This document shows positions 55,718 through 63,781 of a stretch of 64,000 nt of DNA, in pieces. The notes under the pieces were generated by a model. That model was given only the letters and a program-made list of their open reading frames with translations. It was not told where the DNA came from and did no database searches. Each line of letters begins with the position of its first letter. Position 1 is the stretch's first letter. The position numbers were made by a program, and so were the translations under genes. Location: NCBI GenBank assembly GCA_001596135.1, contig CP014773.1, positions 4,774,001-4,838,000 of the forward strand, in the 5' to 3' direction. Source of the stretch: Mucilaginibacter sp. PAMC 26640. Lineage in GTDB: Bacteria > Bacteroidota > Bacteroidia > Sphingobacteriales > Sphingobacteriaceae.

Positions 55718-56191
55718 ATGAAAAAAGTAGTTTTCGCATTTTGCTTAGCTTTCAGTCTTTTTCGTGCAACTGCTCAAGTTCCTATAAACCTTTTGGGCCA
55801 TAAAGCTGACGAGATAAAAACGTACATGTTGTCGTTAGGAGCAACAACTGAGGGTAAAAAGTATTCGGAAAGCGGTGTTCCCTACTACCAATATATTTTA
55901 GACTTTAACTTGGAAAAAAAAACTAACCGGCAAGGTACCTCTGTTGCTGTAGTATTAGTTCAATTTGGTATTGAAGACGGTTGTACGACATGCATTTACC
56001 AATACGCACTGAAGAACAATTTGGAAGCAATAGTTGACACTTTTAACAAAGATTCTTCATTTATAAAGACCCCTGGAGAGTTTTCTTGGAAGGAGATCAA
56101 ATATGGTTTCAAAGCGGCCATAATTAATAAATTGGAAGATCATGGGTTTACTTTCATATATAGTTGGCCGACTTCGAAGGCATCTAACTAA
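55718..56191 (+). CDS. Small secreted hypothetical protein
   Basis: The 157-residue protein has a signal peptide (KKVVFAFCLAFSLFRATA, cleavage before QVP). The mature part contains LLGHKADEIKTYMLSLGATTEGK and a Cys pair in EDGCTTCIYQYALK. It resembles no family that I recognise. It is probably periplasmic and it is followed 29 bp later by another small gene in the same direction. Confidence 0.55.
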   Translation: MKKVVFAFCLAFSLFRATAQVPINLLGHKADEIKTYMLSLGATTEGKKYSESGVPYYQYILDFNLEKKTNRQGTSVAVVLVQFGIEDGCTTCIYQYALKNNLEAIVDTFNKDSSFIKTPGEFSWKEIKYGFKAAIINKLEDHGFTFIYSWPTSKASN

Positions 56192-56220
56192 AATGTCTTT
56201 AAAAATTTAAGTCATTTATT

Positions 56221-56619
56221 GTGCTTAATATAATTTGTAGACTTGTAATTTGGAAACTGAAGAGGCAATACCCGCTGGTAGGTGATGAAGTAAAAAATCG
56301 CTGGGAAGATTTTTGCTGGCATTACCAACGAGATTCCGAGACAATGGGTATGTGGGAGAATTTTATACTTGCGGAGATTTCTATGAGATTTGACAAGCTT
56401 AAAGAGATGGACCGTTTTGAAACCTGGTTAGATACAGGTAACGGCAAATATGCGTTAGAAACTTTTATGAGTAAGAAATTTGACCAATGTATCCCCATAG
56501 AATACTTAAACCTTAAGGAAATTTACCAGGAAATTGCTTACCATGCGGACGATGTATGCGATGATGTTTATATCGCTTTAAAAGAACGCGCAAGCGACTA
56601 TTGCCTTGATAATGGCTGA
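56221..56619 (+). CDS. Hypothetical protein with GTG start
   Basis: GTG 56221 opens 132 residues. An internal ATG at 56344 would shorten it to about 91. The protein is rich in Trp, Glu and Asp (KNRWEDFCWHYQRDSETM, MDRFETWLDTGNGKYALE) and lacks membrane or signal segments. It is not recognised. It may be co-transcribed with the preceding secreted protein gene. Confidence 0.45.
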   Translation: MLNIICRLVIWKLKRQYPLVGDEVKNRWEDFCWHYQRDSETMGMWENFILAEISMRFDKLKEMDRFETWLDTGNGKYALETFMSKKFDQCIPIEYLNLKEIYQEIAYHADDVCDDVYIALKERASDYCLDNG

Positions 56620-56673
56620 ACAGTACGGGGCAGCTGCGAAAGTGCCTTATAGCCAATATTATCGCCCTTTAAT

Positions 56674-57027
56674 TTAAAAGACGTCAGGTCTAATAACAGG
56701 CAACCATGCCTTTATATAAGATTCCAACAATTGCCTGCCTTTATTATTTATCAAATAGACGGCAGGTTTGTTTCTTTTCCCTACATGCCATAATTCAATT
56801 GCACCAACATCAACAAGTTTTCTTATGCCCTGTCTCACTTGTTGTAGGTTCATCTGTACAAATTGCTTTTGAACATTGTATGGATTAAAAGAGATAAGCG
56901 TAGCGGCAAAAGCCAGTATTTCAATATGGGTTTTATTCAATCCAATCTCCTTACGAAAAAGGTAATTGACGTTCCGCTGATTTAGAGTAAAACACTTCAC
57001 AAACAAATCCACTGTTGCCTTATCCAT
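56674..57027 (-). CDS. Winged-helix DNA-binding-like protein
   Basis: The 117-residue protein resembles a MarR-like winged helix: LNKTHIEILAFAATLISFN, then QFVQMNLQQVRQGIRKLVD as a possible recognition helix and AIELWHVGKRNKPAVYLIN as the wing, with a terminal amphipathic helix. It is a possible regulator on the island. No ligand domain is present. Confidence 0.5.
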   Translation of the reverse strand: MDKATVDLFVKCFTLNQRNVNYLFRKEIGLNKTHIEILAFAATLISFNPYNVQKQFVQMNLQQVRQGIRKLVDVGAIELWHVGKRNKPAVYLINNKGRQLLESYIKAWLPVIRPDVF

Positions 57028-57360
57028 CCCAAATAATTAATACATAAAAGTAAACATTATGATCCGACTAAATGCACAGTGTAAAGGTTGGATAATGTTA
57101 ATGGCATTTCCATTATATACGTTCTATATAGGAAACTATGCGATAGTAGATAATCCGAGAGGCTTAAAAAAACCATTCCGTGCGCTCTGGAGCCCCGGAT
57201 TGTCTATTATTTTTGGTGGAATTGAATTAGTAATCACCAATTTAAATGTTCAAAGCATTGCAGAATCAACTTTTCGCGATTCATTTATGGGGGGGGGCAA
57301 CTGCTCCGGAATGTCCAAACAATTGTTACTCCACGCAAATTAAACATTTGGGGTTTAACG
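57028..57360. other. Region with unsupported frames and a run of nine G
   Basis: A plus-strand frame from 57059 to 57343 passes through a G9 run at 57289-57297 and looks unlike any family. If the run were one base shorter, the frame would continue with PECPNNCYSTQIKHLGF, weakly like a transposase zinc ribbon. I see no supported gene. Confidence 0.35.
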
Positions 57361-57720
57361 TATACAAAAAACGGCATTTATACAGCCTATAGTACGTCCA
57401 AACGTTGCCCATGGGTCTATTATAGATTCAGATGAATGGTTTGCTTACGGGTGCTTAAATGACGTGTACCAATATGATATAGTAGACCATGACCGTAAGC
57501 AATATTTTTATAACAACGGTTATACATCTAATGCTATGGAGTATGAATGGAAACACTTTATAGGATCTTTTATCAGCATCTATCATTCAGTAAGCAGAAC
57601 GCACTTCAATAAATATGTAAAGGAGTTTGTGTTTAGATCAACTCTCGTAACTTAGCCATTCAACAACAAATTGAGGGTGTCATTGGTAACATGGTTCGCC
57701 GATTTGAATATAGGAGTTAA
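57361..57720 (+). pseudogene. ISXO2-like (IS1595 family) transposase remnant
   Basis: A frame from about 57361 reads IQPIVRPNVAHGSIIDSDEW, FAYGCLNDVYQYDIVDHDRK and SNAMEYEWKHFIGSF, the DDE-domain signature of ISXO2-like transposases (IxxDEWxAY ... NxxEgxWxxlK). The N-terminal half is missing. At about 57637 a frameshift interrupts FVFR, after which the other frame reads SRNLAIQQQIEGVIGNMV and ends at 57720. No inverted repeats were found. It marks past insertion at the edge of the Rhs region. Confidence 0.75.
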
Positions 57721-58246
57721 TTGCAAAATGAGTGATATAAATAAAAATCCATATACTAAAGTATGTGCCTTTGATGACCAAAACTCACCCTATAATACAA
57801 AGGGTGACTGATCGAACATGGCTTTTTGTTTTTTCTTCAGCCTCATAAATTTAAATCTATGCATTATATTGGCCATTTATAAAGATGAGTTGTGCCGCTC
57901 TCTAACGTTACCTCAAGAATTCAACTGGAAAATAAACTTAATCTCGCTACAGATGTAATTCAATTGCGGCTTAATTTGTCCCGACTTGTTTACAATTCAT
58001 AATATTACTCACTTTTATAATACTTAATTAGGTCCTGGCCAGCTACAAGCTTGTCACTTTACTATAATTTAAACAACAGGCAATTATGTTCTGCTTACTT
58101 GAATATCAATGCCTATTGATATGCGCCATGCTGCTGTACTAGTTCAGCAGGGGAGTACATTTTCGCACCGAAAATGCATTCATATGATCTTAATTTTCAG
58201 CTATTTCTAATCATCTGAAAATTTATATTAATACAGATTCAGGAAA
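57721..58246. other. Intergenic region with hairpins, no gene
   Basis: Two perfect inverted repeats occur near the right end: CATTTTCG/CGAAAATG (58158-58176) and the likely terminator at 58193-58222. A third, TCACCCT/AGGGTGA, lies near 57787-57810. No coding frame is supported. Confidence 0.45.
58193..58222 (-). terminator. Terminator after immunity gene
   Basis: ATTTTCAG and CTGAAAAT are perfect 8-bp arms around a 14-base loop. On the minus strand the hairpin follows the immunity stop (58247) by 24 bp and runs into an A/T-rich stretch. Confidence 0.45.
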
Positions 58247-58657
58247 TCAATACTTTGTCGCACTTACCGTTACAATATTCCCGTTCCAAACCCAAATTTG
58301 TAATCCAAAATTTTCAAAAGTATAAACCGTTTGATTTTGGCCTCGGTTGTTTATTAATAAATAAATTTTCTCGAAACTATCTGGTATTGTTTTAGACAAT
58401 TTTAAAAATTCATAATAATCCATACTTATCAAATTTTGTCCTTTCCAAATGCATTCAAAAGAGCAGGTAATATTTGTAATATTATTAAGATCATCTACAA
58501 ATACATCTACAGGCGGTTCTTTAAAAGCATAAAGGTTTTCAATGTATTCGTCTTTTTTGAGGTATAATGTCGGGGATTTGTGCAAGTAATTTTTTATAGT
58601 ATCGCCAATTTTAAAATCGCCTACCGAAATATTAGGTACCAATAATGCATGTATCAT
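58247..58657 (-). CDS. Probable immunity protein of Rhs toxin unit 1
   Basis: The 136-residue soluble acidic protein (IHALLVPNISVGDFKIGD, VDVFVDDLNNIT, GLQIWVWNGNIVTV) has no recognised family. Its ATG overlaps by four bases (ATGA) the original stop of the Rhs-toxin reading frame, so it was co-translated with the toxin, the usual position of an immunity gene. It is intact although its toxin has a nonsense codon. Confidence 0.6.
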   Translation of the reverse strand: MIHALLVPNISVGDFKIGDTIKNYLHKSPTLYLKKDEYIENLYAFKEPPVDVFVDDLNNITNITCSFECIWKGQNLISMDYYEFLKLSKTIPDSFEKIYLLINNRGQNQTVYTFENFGLQIWVWNGNIVTVSATKY

Positions 58658-59335
58658 CTTTTAATTGCGTTGCTATGTTCCGTTCCCTATGCATTTTTTT
58701 GTGCAGTTCGTTGAACATTTATTAAAGTTTGTTGTAGTTTCTTTTTTTCTTTTCCGACTGCGTTACCTATTTTTTCTTTTAAATCTTTAACTTGCTCTGC
58801 TGCTTTGCTAATTGCTTTGCTATCGCCATGTTTTTCATTTTTTCCGTTATTGTTTTGTGGTTCCGGATTGGGGTTACCATTGTCCTCCCCGTTGCCATTC
58901 ATTAAATTAATCGCCGCATTTTTAATCGTAAAAACTCCATGAGTTACTAATGCCGCTCCTGCTGCTGTTAGCCCCAGCGATAAACCTGCGGTCTCTGGGG
59001 CTCCCGCAACTCCTACTGCAGCAGATGTTCCTCCAGATGCGACTTCTTGTCCTGCACCAAATAAAGCGGCAACGTGTCCCGTTTTGCGCCCCAAATTATA
59101 AACTGTAGCACTGCTGTGGCGCGATGTAGGAGCGTTGGCACCACTGACATCAGAAGCCAAAGCATTTACAAAGCCGCCAATAAAGTCGTTAGCTTTGCGT
59201 CCGATTTCATTCCAATCCGGCCATTGACCATCTGGATCCGTAAATCTAATAGAATTATGAATCCATATAAGTACGAATAAGCAGCGTCTTACTCAGCGCT
59301 CGGATCTATAGTTGTCCATCTTGCTAATTTGGAAA
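58654..59335 (-). pseudogene. Rhs C-terminal tip and toxin, unit 1, decayed
   Basis: Reading leftward, the Rhs core end ARWTTIDPSAE is followed at once by TAA, then AYSYLYG, then a frameshift to NSIRFTDPDGQWPDW, then an open frame (IGRKANDFIGGFVNALASDV, a hydrophobic pre-toxin GLTAAGAALVTHGVFTIKN, and a basic end AISKAAEQVKDLKEKIG). TAG at 58687-58689 stops it at QKNA. The same frame continues GTEHSNAIKR to TGA, which overlaps the immunity ATG. Three lesions and the absence of any start mark it as an orphan, inactive cassette. Confidence 0.72.
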
Positions 59336-59647
59336 AAGCAATTTATTGAGTGTAAAAAAGGCAGACGTTTTCGGGCTGGATGTAAGCTTGGGTTGTGGGT
59401 GGATCTGTGCGGCTTGCATCCGGCACGTAAACGATCCAACAGGGGTTTAGGGGCTTTGGGAGATAGCCCCCAATTAAACAAAAGGCCTCCATGTGCGGGG
59501 GGAATAAAGCTGCTATTACCGGCTGTATAAACCATCATTTTGACAGCACCGGCAGGGTGCTGTCTTCCTTTCTAATGGATTTATCTTATATGCAACAATT
59601 CAAACTCGGACTCTCAATCTGCGTTTTTGATGCCGTAAAGGCACTTT
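59336..59647. other. Junction between recombinase pair 1 and Rhs tip 1, rich in inverted repeats
   Basis: The junction holds three inverted repeats: GCTGGATGTAAGC (59375-59387) with GCTTGCATCCGGC (59412-59424), an imperfect pair with 11 of 13 matches; GGGGCT/AGCCCC (59450-59470); and the perfect 9-bp pair GACAGCACC/GGTGCTGTC (59542-59564, 5-base centre). Rhs homology begins at about 59335. No gene was seen. One of these repeats may be a recombination site. Confidence 0.5.
59542..59564. repeat. Perfect 9-bp inverted repeat, candidate recombinase site
   Basis: GACAGCACC and GGTGCTGTC flank a 5-bp centre (GGCAG). Size and symmetry resemble core sites of XerC/D-type recombinases, which bind two inverted arms around 6-8 bp. 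It lies 84 bp after the recombinase pair and about 200 bp before the Rhs tip. It could instead be a plus-strand hairpin terminator (it is followed by TTCCTTTC). Confidence 0.35.
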
Positions 59648-60507
59648 TTATTTTTGAGGGTGATGCTTTAGCAAGGCTTCTTTCAGTTCTTCCAGGTTAC
59701 TTTCCCGATATCTTTCGGTACTGCTAACGTAACGGTGGCCGGCCATATATTGCACCGTCCGCAGGTCTTTTTCTTTCAGCCATTCGGTGATCACGCTTTG
59801 CCTGATCTGTACCGCATGTTTGTATTTAGGATTGATCTTTTTCAATGCATAGCCCAGGTGCAGCAAGGTGTTCTTTAAGTTTTCTATATCATATCTGCCG
59901 GTGAACAAACGCGCTGATCTGCTTTGAAGCTTTGGCCGTATGAGCAATAGATATTCTTGCAGGTCTAAGATCTGATGGGGTTGCAGGAGTAATATCCTGT
60001 CGTTTTGCTTGCCGGTTTTTGGTACGTTTATTTTACCTCTCTCAATTTCAAATGCTCCGGCCGGATAGTTTCCAGTTCTTCCCTGGTCAATGCCTGGTAA
60101 ACTAATAAGCCTACGATCACTTTATTACGATGGGTACGTTCGTCTTTGATCTCGTAGGTATGATAAAGTGCTTCCAGGTCTGCTTTCTCTAACAGGTCAT
60201 GGGGTACGGTTCTGATCGTTCCTTTCAGACTGATACCTGCTGCGGGCTTGTAACTGATCTGCTGTTCATTTTGCAGGTAAGTAAAGTAATATCTTACCGC
60301 TAACATCATTCTGTTGATCAGGTTGATATTTTTATTTTCCTTTTTTAAGTGGTCTGCAAAGTCCAGTATTTCGGTGTAGGTAATTTGCTCTATAGCCAGG
60401 CTTTGTTCAGCCATCCATGCTAAAAAGTAGCTGGCATATTTACGGTGCTGATAAACGGTTTGAGGCTTAAAGCCCGTTTCCTGTAAGTACTCCTCAAACT
60501 TGCTCAT
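59648..60507 (-). pseudogene. Second tyrosine recombinase of pair 1, frameshifted
   Basis: The first part (ATG 60507) reads SKFEEYLQETGFKPQTVYQ through LVYQALTREELETIRPEHLKLREVK and stops at TAA at about 60028-60030. The other frame continues NVPKTGK, QPHQILDLQEYLLLIRPK, QIRQSVITEWLKEK and YMAGHRYVSSTERY to 59648. The intact homologue at 62822-63781 reads through (REGKIHIPQTGK), so one G is probably missing near 60036. Slippage on the A-AAA just before the stop would also restore the frame. The family lacks the first His of the HxxR motif (VQIRQS) but keeps the other catalytic residues. Confidence 0.75.
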
Positions 60508-61318
60508 GCTTTAAGTGGGTATAGATCTGCGTACTTTCCAGGCTGCTATGGCCTAAAAAGCGTTGGATCTGTTCTAACTTCATTCCTGAATGCAACAGGT
60601 GGCTGGCAATGCTGTGGCGAAGCGTATGCAGGCCGATGGCTTTCTTTAACCTGGCTTCGGCTCGTAGTTTTTGCAAACGTTCGTAAGCAGTGGCACCACT
60701 CAATCTTTTACCGTTAATATTGAGCAATAAGGCATCATCTTTTTTACCGCTAACCAGGTAAGGCCGGGCATACTGGATATAGTTTTCAAGGTCGGCTTTA
60801 TTGCTGCCTGCTAATGGCACATAGCGCTCCCTGTGGCCTTTTCCTTTCCGCACATATACCAGGTCTTTTTCGATCAGTATATCCCGCACATCAATTTTTA
60901 CGCCCTCATTTTTACGTAAGCCACAGCCGTAATATAAAGCCAGCATAGCTTTATCCCGCATTCCTAAAGCATCCTCTTTGGTGGCATCATACAATTTATT
61001 AACCTCGTTAGTGGACAATATGCTTTTAACATTACTGGCCTTGCCCTTAATGCGAAGCTTGACTGTGAAGCTTTCCTGTCCGCTCTCTGTCTGGTAACGG
61101 CTGAACTTTTTAATGACCTGTAAATGCTTACGGATATAGTTCAGACTGATCGCTCCGGCCTTTGTTTTGCATGGCCGTTCATGCAGGCGTGTTAGGTAGT
61201 TTTTCAGGTGCGCTTCCTGTATCTCATGCGGGTGGTTGCAGTTTTGGTTCTCCAGGTATTCCAGGAACTCGGCCAACATTTTAGGCATGTCCCGCTGGCT
61301 CGTCGGTTCAAAGTTCAA
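60494..61318 (-). CDS. First tyrosine recombinase of pair 1 (XerC/D-like)
   Basis: The protein has 274 residues from TTG 61318; the open frame extends upstream (ILELLYIRLQAGFSEWLR) to a stop near 61405 without ATG, so the start is uncertain. The core-binding domain is followed by the catalytic set: Arg in YYGCGLRKNEGV, Lys in VRKGKGHRERYVPL, HTLRHSIASHLL, and FLGHSSLESTQIYTH with the nucleophile Tyr. All residues are intact. It overlaps the second recombinase by 14 bp, exactly as in pair 2. Confidence 0.85.
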   Translation of the reverse strand: MNFEPTSQRDMPKMLAEFLEYLENQNCNHPHEIQEAHLKNYLTRLHERPCKTKAGAISLNYIRKHLQVIKKFSRYQTESGQESFTVKLRIKGKASNVKSILSTNEVNKLYDATKEDALGMRDKAMLALYYGCGLRKNEGVKIDVRDILIEKDLVYVRKGKGHRERYVPLAGSNKADLENYIQYARPYLVSGKKDDALLLNINGKRLSGATAYERLQKLRAEARLKKAIGLHTLRHSIASHLLHSGMKLEQIQRFLGHSSLESTQIYTHLKHEQV

Positions 61319-61410
61319 TATGCGTAGCCATTCCGAAAAGCCTGCCTGCAGGCGGATATAAAGAAGTTCAAGGATTTCTTTAATAATAATGTTGCCGCAC
61401 TATAATAACA

Positions 61411-61433
61411 AAGCCCGGCATATGGCCAGGCTT
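61411..61433 (-). terminator. Hairpin between immunity gene 2 and recombinase pair 1
   Basis: AAGCCCGGC and GCCAGGCTT pair (one C-A mismatch) around a 5-base loop. On the minus strand TTTGTTATTATA follows, so it should end transcription from Rhs unit 2 before the next recombinase pair. Confidence 0.5.
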
Positions 61434-61468
61434 CGTAAACTAAGAGCTTACCTCATGTTAAGACGCAG

Positions 61469-61669
61469 TTACAAACGGCGACCAAGGGGGGGCTTTAAAC
61501 CATTAAACTCAAGGATTGGATCAATGGATTCATCACCCAATTCAACCTTTTTAAGTATTACAATTACTTTGTTAACATCCCTATCTTTGATTGCTTCGTA
61601 AAAGTCATCAATCAAACCAGCCACGTACAAACGCTCGTTTACTGTCATTCCTTTATATTGATCATTCAT
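61469..61669 (-). CDS. Probable immunity protein of Rhs toxin unit 2
   Basis: The 66-residue acidic protein (NDQYKGMTVNERLYVAGL, IKDRDVNKVIVILKKVELGD) starts 3 bp after the toxin stop, the expected immunity position. The last residues (KPPLGRRL after PILEFNG) fall in a G-rich stretch and look like a run-on into junction DNA. It has no recognised Pfam-like features, but the small size and NERLYVxGLI pattern recur in Rhs immunity genes in my recollection. Confidence 0.6.
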   Translation of the reverse strand: MNDQYKGMTVNERLYVAGLIDDFYEAIKDRDVNKVIVILKKVELGDESIDPILEFNGLKPPLGRRL

Positions 61670-61672
61670 AAT

Positions 61673-62515
61673 TTAGAAAGCAGGATTAGCTCCCGACACA
61701 CTTGTTTTTTTGACATTATTCGGGTTTATAATATATTCAGTTACTCCACCGCCTGCGCGACCATCTAAAGGTTGGGCAGGGTGCGACGTTATTATATTTT
61801 TAAAATCAACGGTTCCTTCTATAACAAATTGTCCTGTGTTTGTGGACCCACTCGCACCTCCTGATGGAAGTCCTGCAGCCTCTCTAAAATTTGCCACACC
61901 ATTAGGATTAGTTGGTGTCCAAGAAAACCCATCGGCTTTAGCATCTCCGCCAAACACACGATATACTTTGCTTTCTGACGTTCCTATCCCTGTAAAACCA
62001 TCTATTGGGCCTTTAACAGTTCCCAAACTATTACCCACCGGCCCTTGCAGTGCGCCCATCACCGTTGTCATCGCGGTCATATTGGCTGAACCCCACTGCA
62101 AAGCCCCGGCATACGCTTTATTATCCGCTTTATCATCCATGATTTTATCATGGATAGCCCGTACTTTTTCAGGAACATTGGCAACATATCCGGGGTCGCG
62201 TTTATGAATGGTATTGTTCACCTTATCAACCGCGCCCTGTGCGTACGTTTTAAGGCCAAAAACGCTTTGTATATTTTGTTTTACTTGAAGATAAGCTACA
62301 TATAAACTAACACCTGCGGCAGGGCCAAGAAATCCACAACAGTTTTGCGTTTCCATTCCATCTGGATCAATATTTCTAATTGGATTATCATCACCATAGG
62401 TGTAAGGACTAAAGCGCCTACTCTTTTCAGCTAATGGATCAATTACATTCCACCTCCCCACTACCGGGTCATAGAACCTTGCGCCGTAATCGTATTGGCT
62501 ACCATAAAGTTTTTA
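61673..62515 (-). CDS. Orphan Rhs C-terminal tip with toxin domain, unit 2
   Basis: Rhs core end YDYGARFYDPVVGRWNVIDP, then SPYTYGDDNPIRNIDPDG, leads to about 225 residues of polymorphic C-terminus. The open frame begins right after a TAA at about 62516; there is no ATG (only GTG 62461), so the segment has no start or export region. The last ~110 residues (YRVFGGDAKADGFSWTP, NFREAAGLPSG, GQFVIEG, GGGVTEYIINP) look like a toxin; R...S...E spacing is vaguely ADP-ribosyltransferase-like, which I cannot confirm. It would need recombination onto a full Rhs gene to be deployed. Confidence 0.7.
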
Positions 62516-62821
62516 CGTTTTTGGCTGTTTTCCGTTTTGCACTTTTTCGGTGCCATAAAGAACGTTCGTTAGGGTAAAGATAAGCGTTAGTTTTTCATTT
62601 GCAAGGCGGCGTTTGTTGGTAGTTTCATTGCCGGGTGGCCGTGGTTGGTTAATCATCTGTTACAGCAAAGGTAGCCTCCGAAGCCAGGTCAGTAAAGGGA
62701 CTTTCGCGGCATAAACCCGCAAGCCTTTCACGCACAAGGCCATTTATTCCACGTTCCCTTGACAGCCCCGCCTTCTCCCGCTTTTGGTTGCTTAACAGAA
62801 GATAACCTGAACCCCTGATGA
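62516..62821. other. Junction between recombinase pair 2 and Rhs tip 2
   Basis: The 306-bp non-coding stretch is moderately GC-rich, with no perfect inverted repeat as strong as those in the corresponding junction at 59336-59647. By eye the two junctions are not similar in sequence, although they are nearly equal in length and position. Confidence 0.45.
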
Positions 62822-63781
62822 TTAAGAAAGGTTTAAGGGGTGGAACTTGTTAAGCGCATCTTTCAGGTCTTCAAGATTGCTGGTCTGGTAACGTTCGGTG
62901 CTGCTAATATAGCGGTGGCCCGCCATGTATTGTACTGCCCGCAGATTCTTTTCTTTCAGCCATTCCGTTATCACGCTTTGCCTGATCTGCACCCCATGTT
63001 TATACTTTGGGTTGATCTTTCGCAAAGCATAGTTGAGGTGTAACAGGCTGTTTTTCATCGTTTCCTGCCCGTTCATCGTAACAAAAAGCCGCTGTACATC
63101 TTCGACGGCCTTATATTTATCCGGCTTTCTGCCGGAACGCTCGGCCATGCGTTCGGCCAATATCTTAGGCCGGATTATTAGTATATATTCTTGTAAGTCT
63201 AAGATTTGATGCGGTTCAAGGCTAAGCACCCGGCTGTTCAGTTTGCCCGTTTGGGGAATATGTATCTTACCCTCACGTAGTTTCAGGTGGTCAGAGCGCA
63301 AGGTTTCCAGTTCATCCCTTGTCAATGCCTGGTAAACCAGTAAGCCTACAATAACCTTATTGCGGTGGGTACGCTCGTCTGTTATAGGATAACTTTCGTA
63401 AAGCGTTTCCAGTTCGGCTTGGGTTAACAGGTCGTGAGGCACATGCCTGATCGTGCCTTTCAGGATGATGCCGGCCGCGGGGTTATGTGTGGCCTGCCCG
63501 GCATGTTGCAACCAGGTGAAGTAATACCTAACGGCCAGCATTACCCGGTTAATGAGCCGGATCGTATAGCCGTCCTGTTTAAGCTGATCGGCAAACTCCA
63601 ATACATCGGCATGGGTTACCTGTATGGTGGCCAAGCTTGCTTCCTCCATCCATTCCAGGAAGATACCCGCATAGTTGCTGTTTTGCCGGATATAGTTTTT
63701 GGCGTAATGTTCCTGCTGTAAATAGGTTTGGTAGCTTTTCAAAGCTGCCTGTATCGCCGAGGCGAACTTATATTTGTTCAT
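62822..63781 (-). CDS. Second tyrosine recombinase of pair 2, intact
   Basis: The 319-residue protein has a SAM-like N-terminal domain (about 15-105; QTYLQQEHYAKNYIRQNSN) and a catalytic domain. Arg lies in LVYQALTRDELETLR. HxxR appears as VQIRQSVIT (His replaced by Val), followed by YMAGHRYISSTERY with His and the nucleophile Tyr. It contains an insertion with MAERSGRKPDKYKAVEDVQ that the frameshifted paralogue lacks. Its start overlaps the upstream recombinase by 14 bp. Confidence 0.85.
   Translation of the reverse strand: MNKYKFASAIQAALKSYQTYLQQEHYAKNYIRQNSNYAGIFLEWMEEASLATIQVTHADVLEFADQLKQDGYTIRLINRVMLAVRYYFTWLQHAGQATHNPAAGIILKGTIRHVPHDLLTQAELETLYESYPITDERTHRNKVIVGLLVYQALTRDELETLRSDHLKLREGKIHIPQTGKLNSRVLSLEPHQILDLQEYILIIRPKILAERMAERSGRKPDKYKAVEDVQRLFVTMNGQETMKNSLLHLNYALRKINPKYKHGVQIRQSVITEWLKEKNLRAVQYMAGHRYISSTERYQTSNLEDLKDALNKFHPLNLS

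Noticed and set aside
57059..57343. 95-residue frame with a G9 run as a phase-variable gene
   Set aside because: The protein resembles nothing, has no partner, and lies beside a transposase remnant; the frame may be chance.
59293..59538. Minus-strand frame between recombinase pair 1 and Rhs tip 1
   Set aside because: The sequence is dominated by inverted repeats, its composition is unlike a protein, and it overlaps the decayed Rhs core end in another frame.
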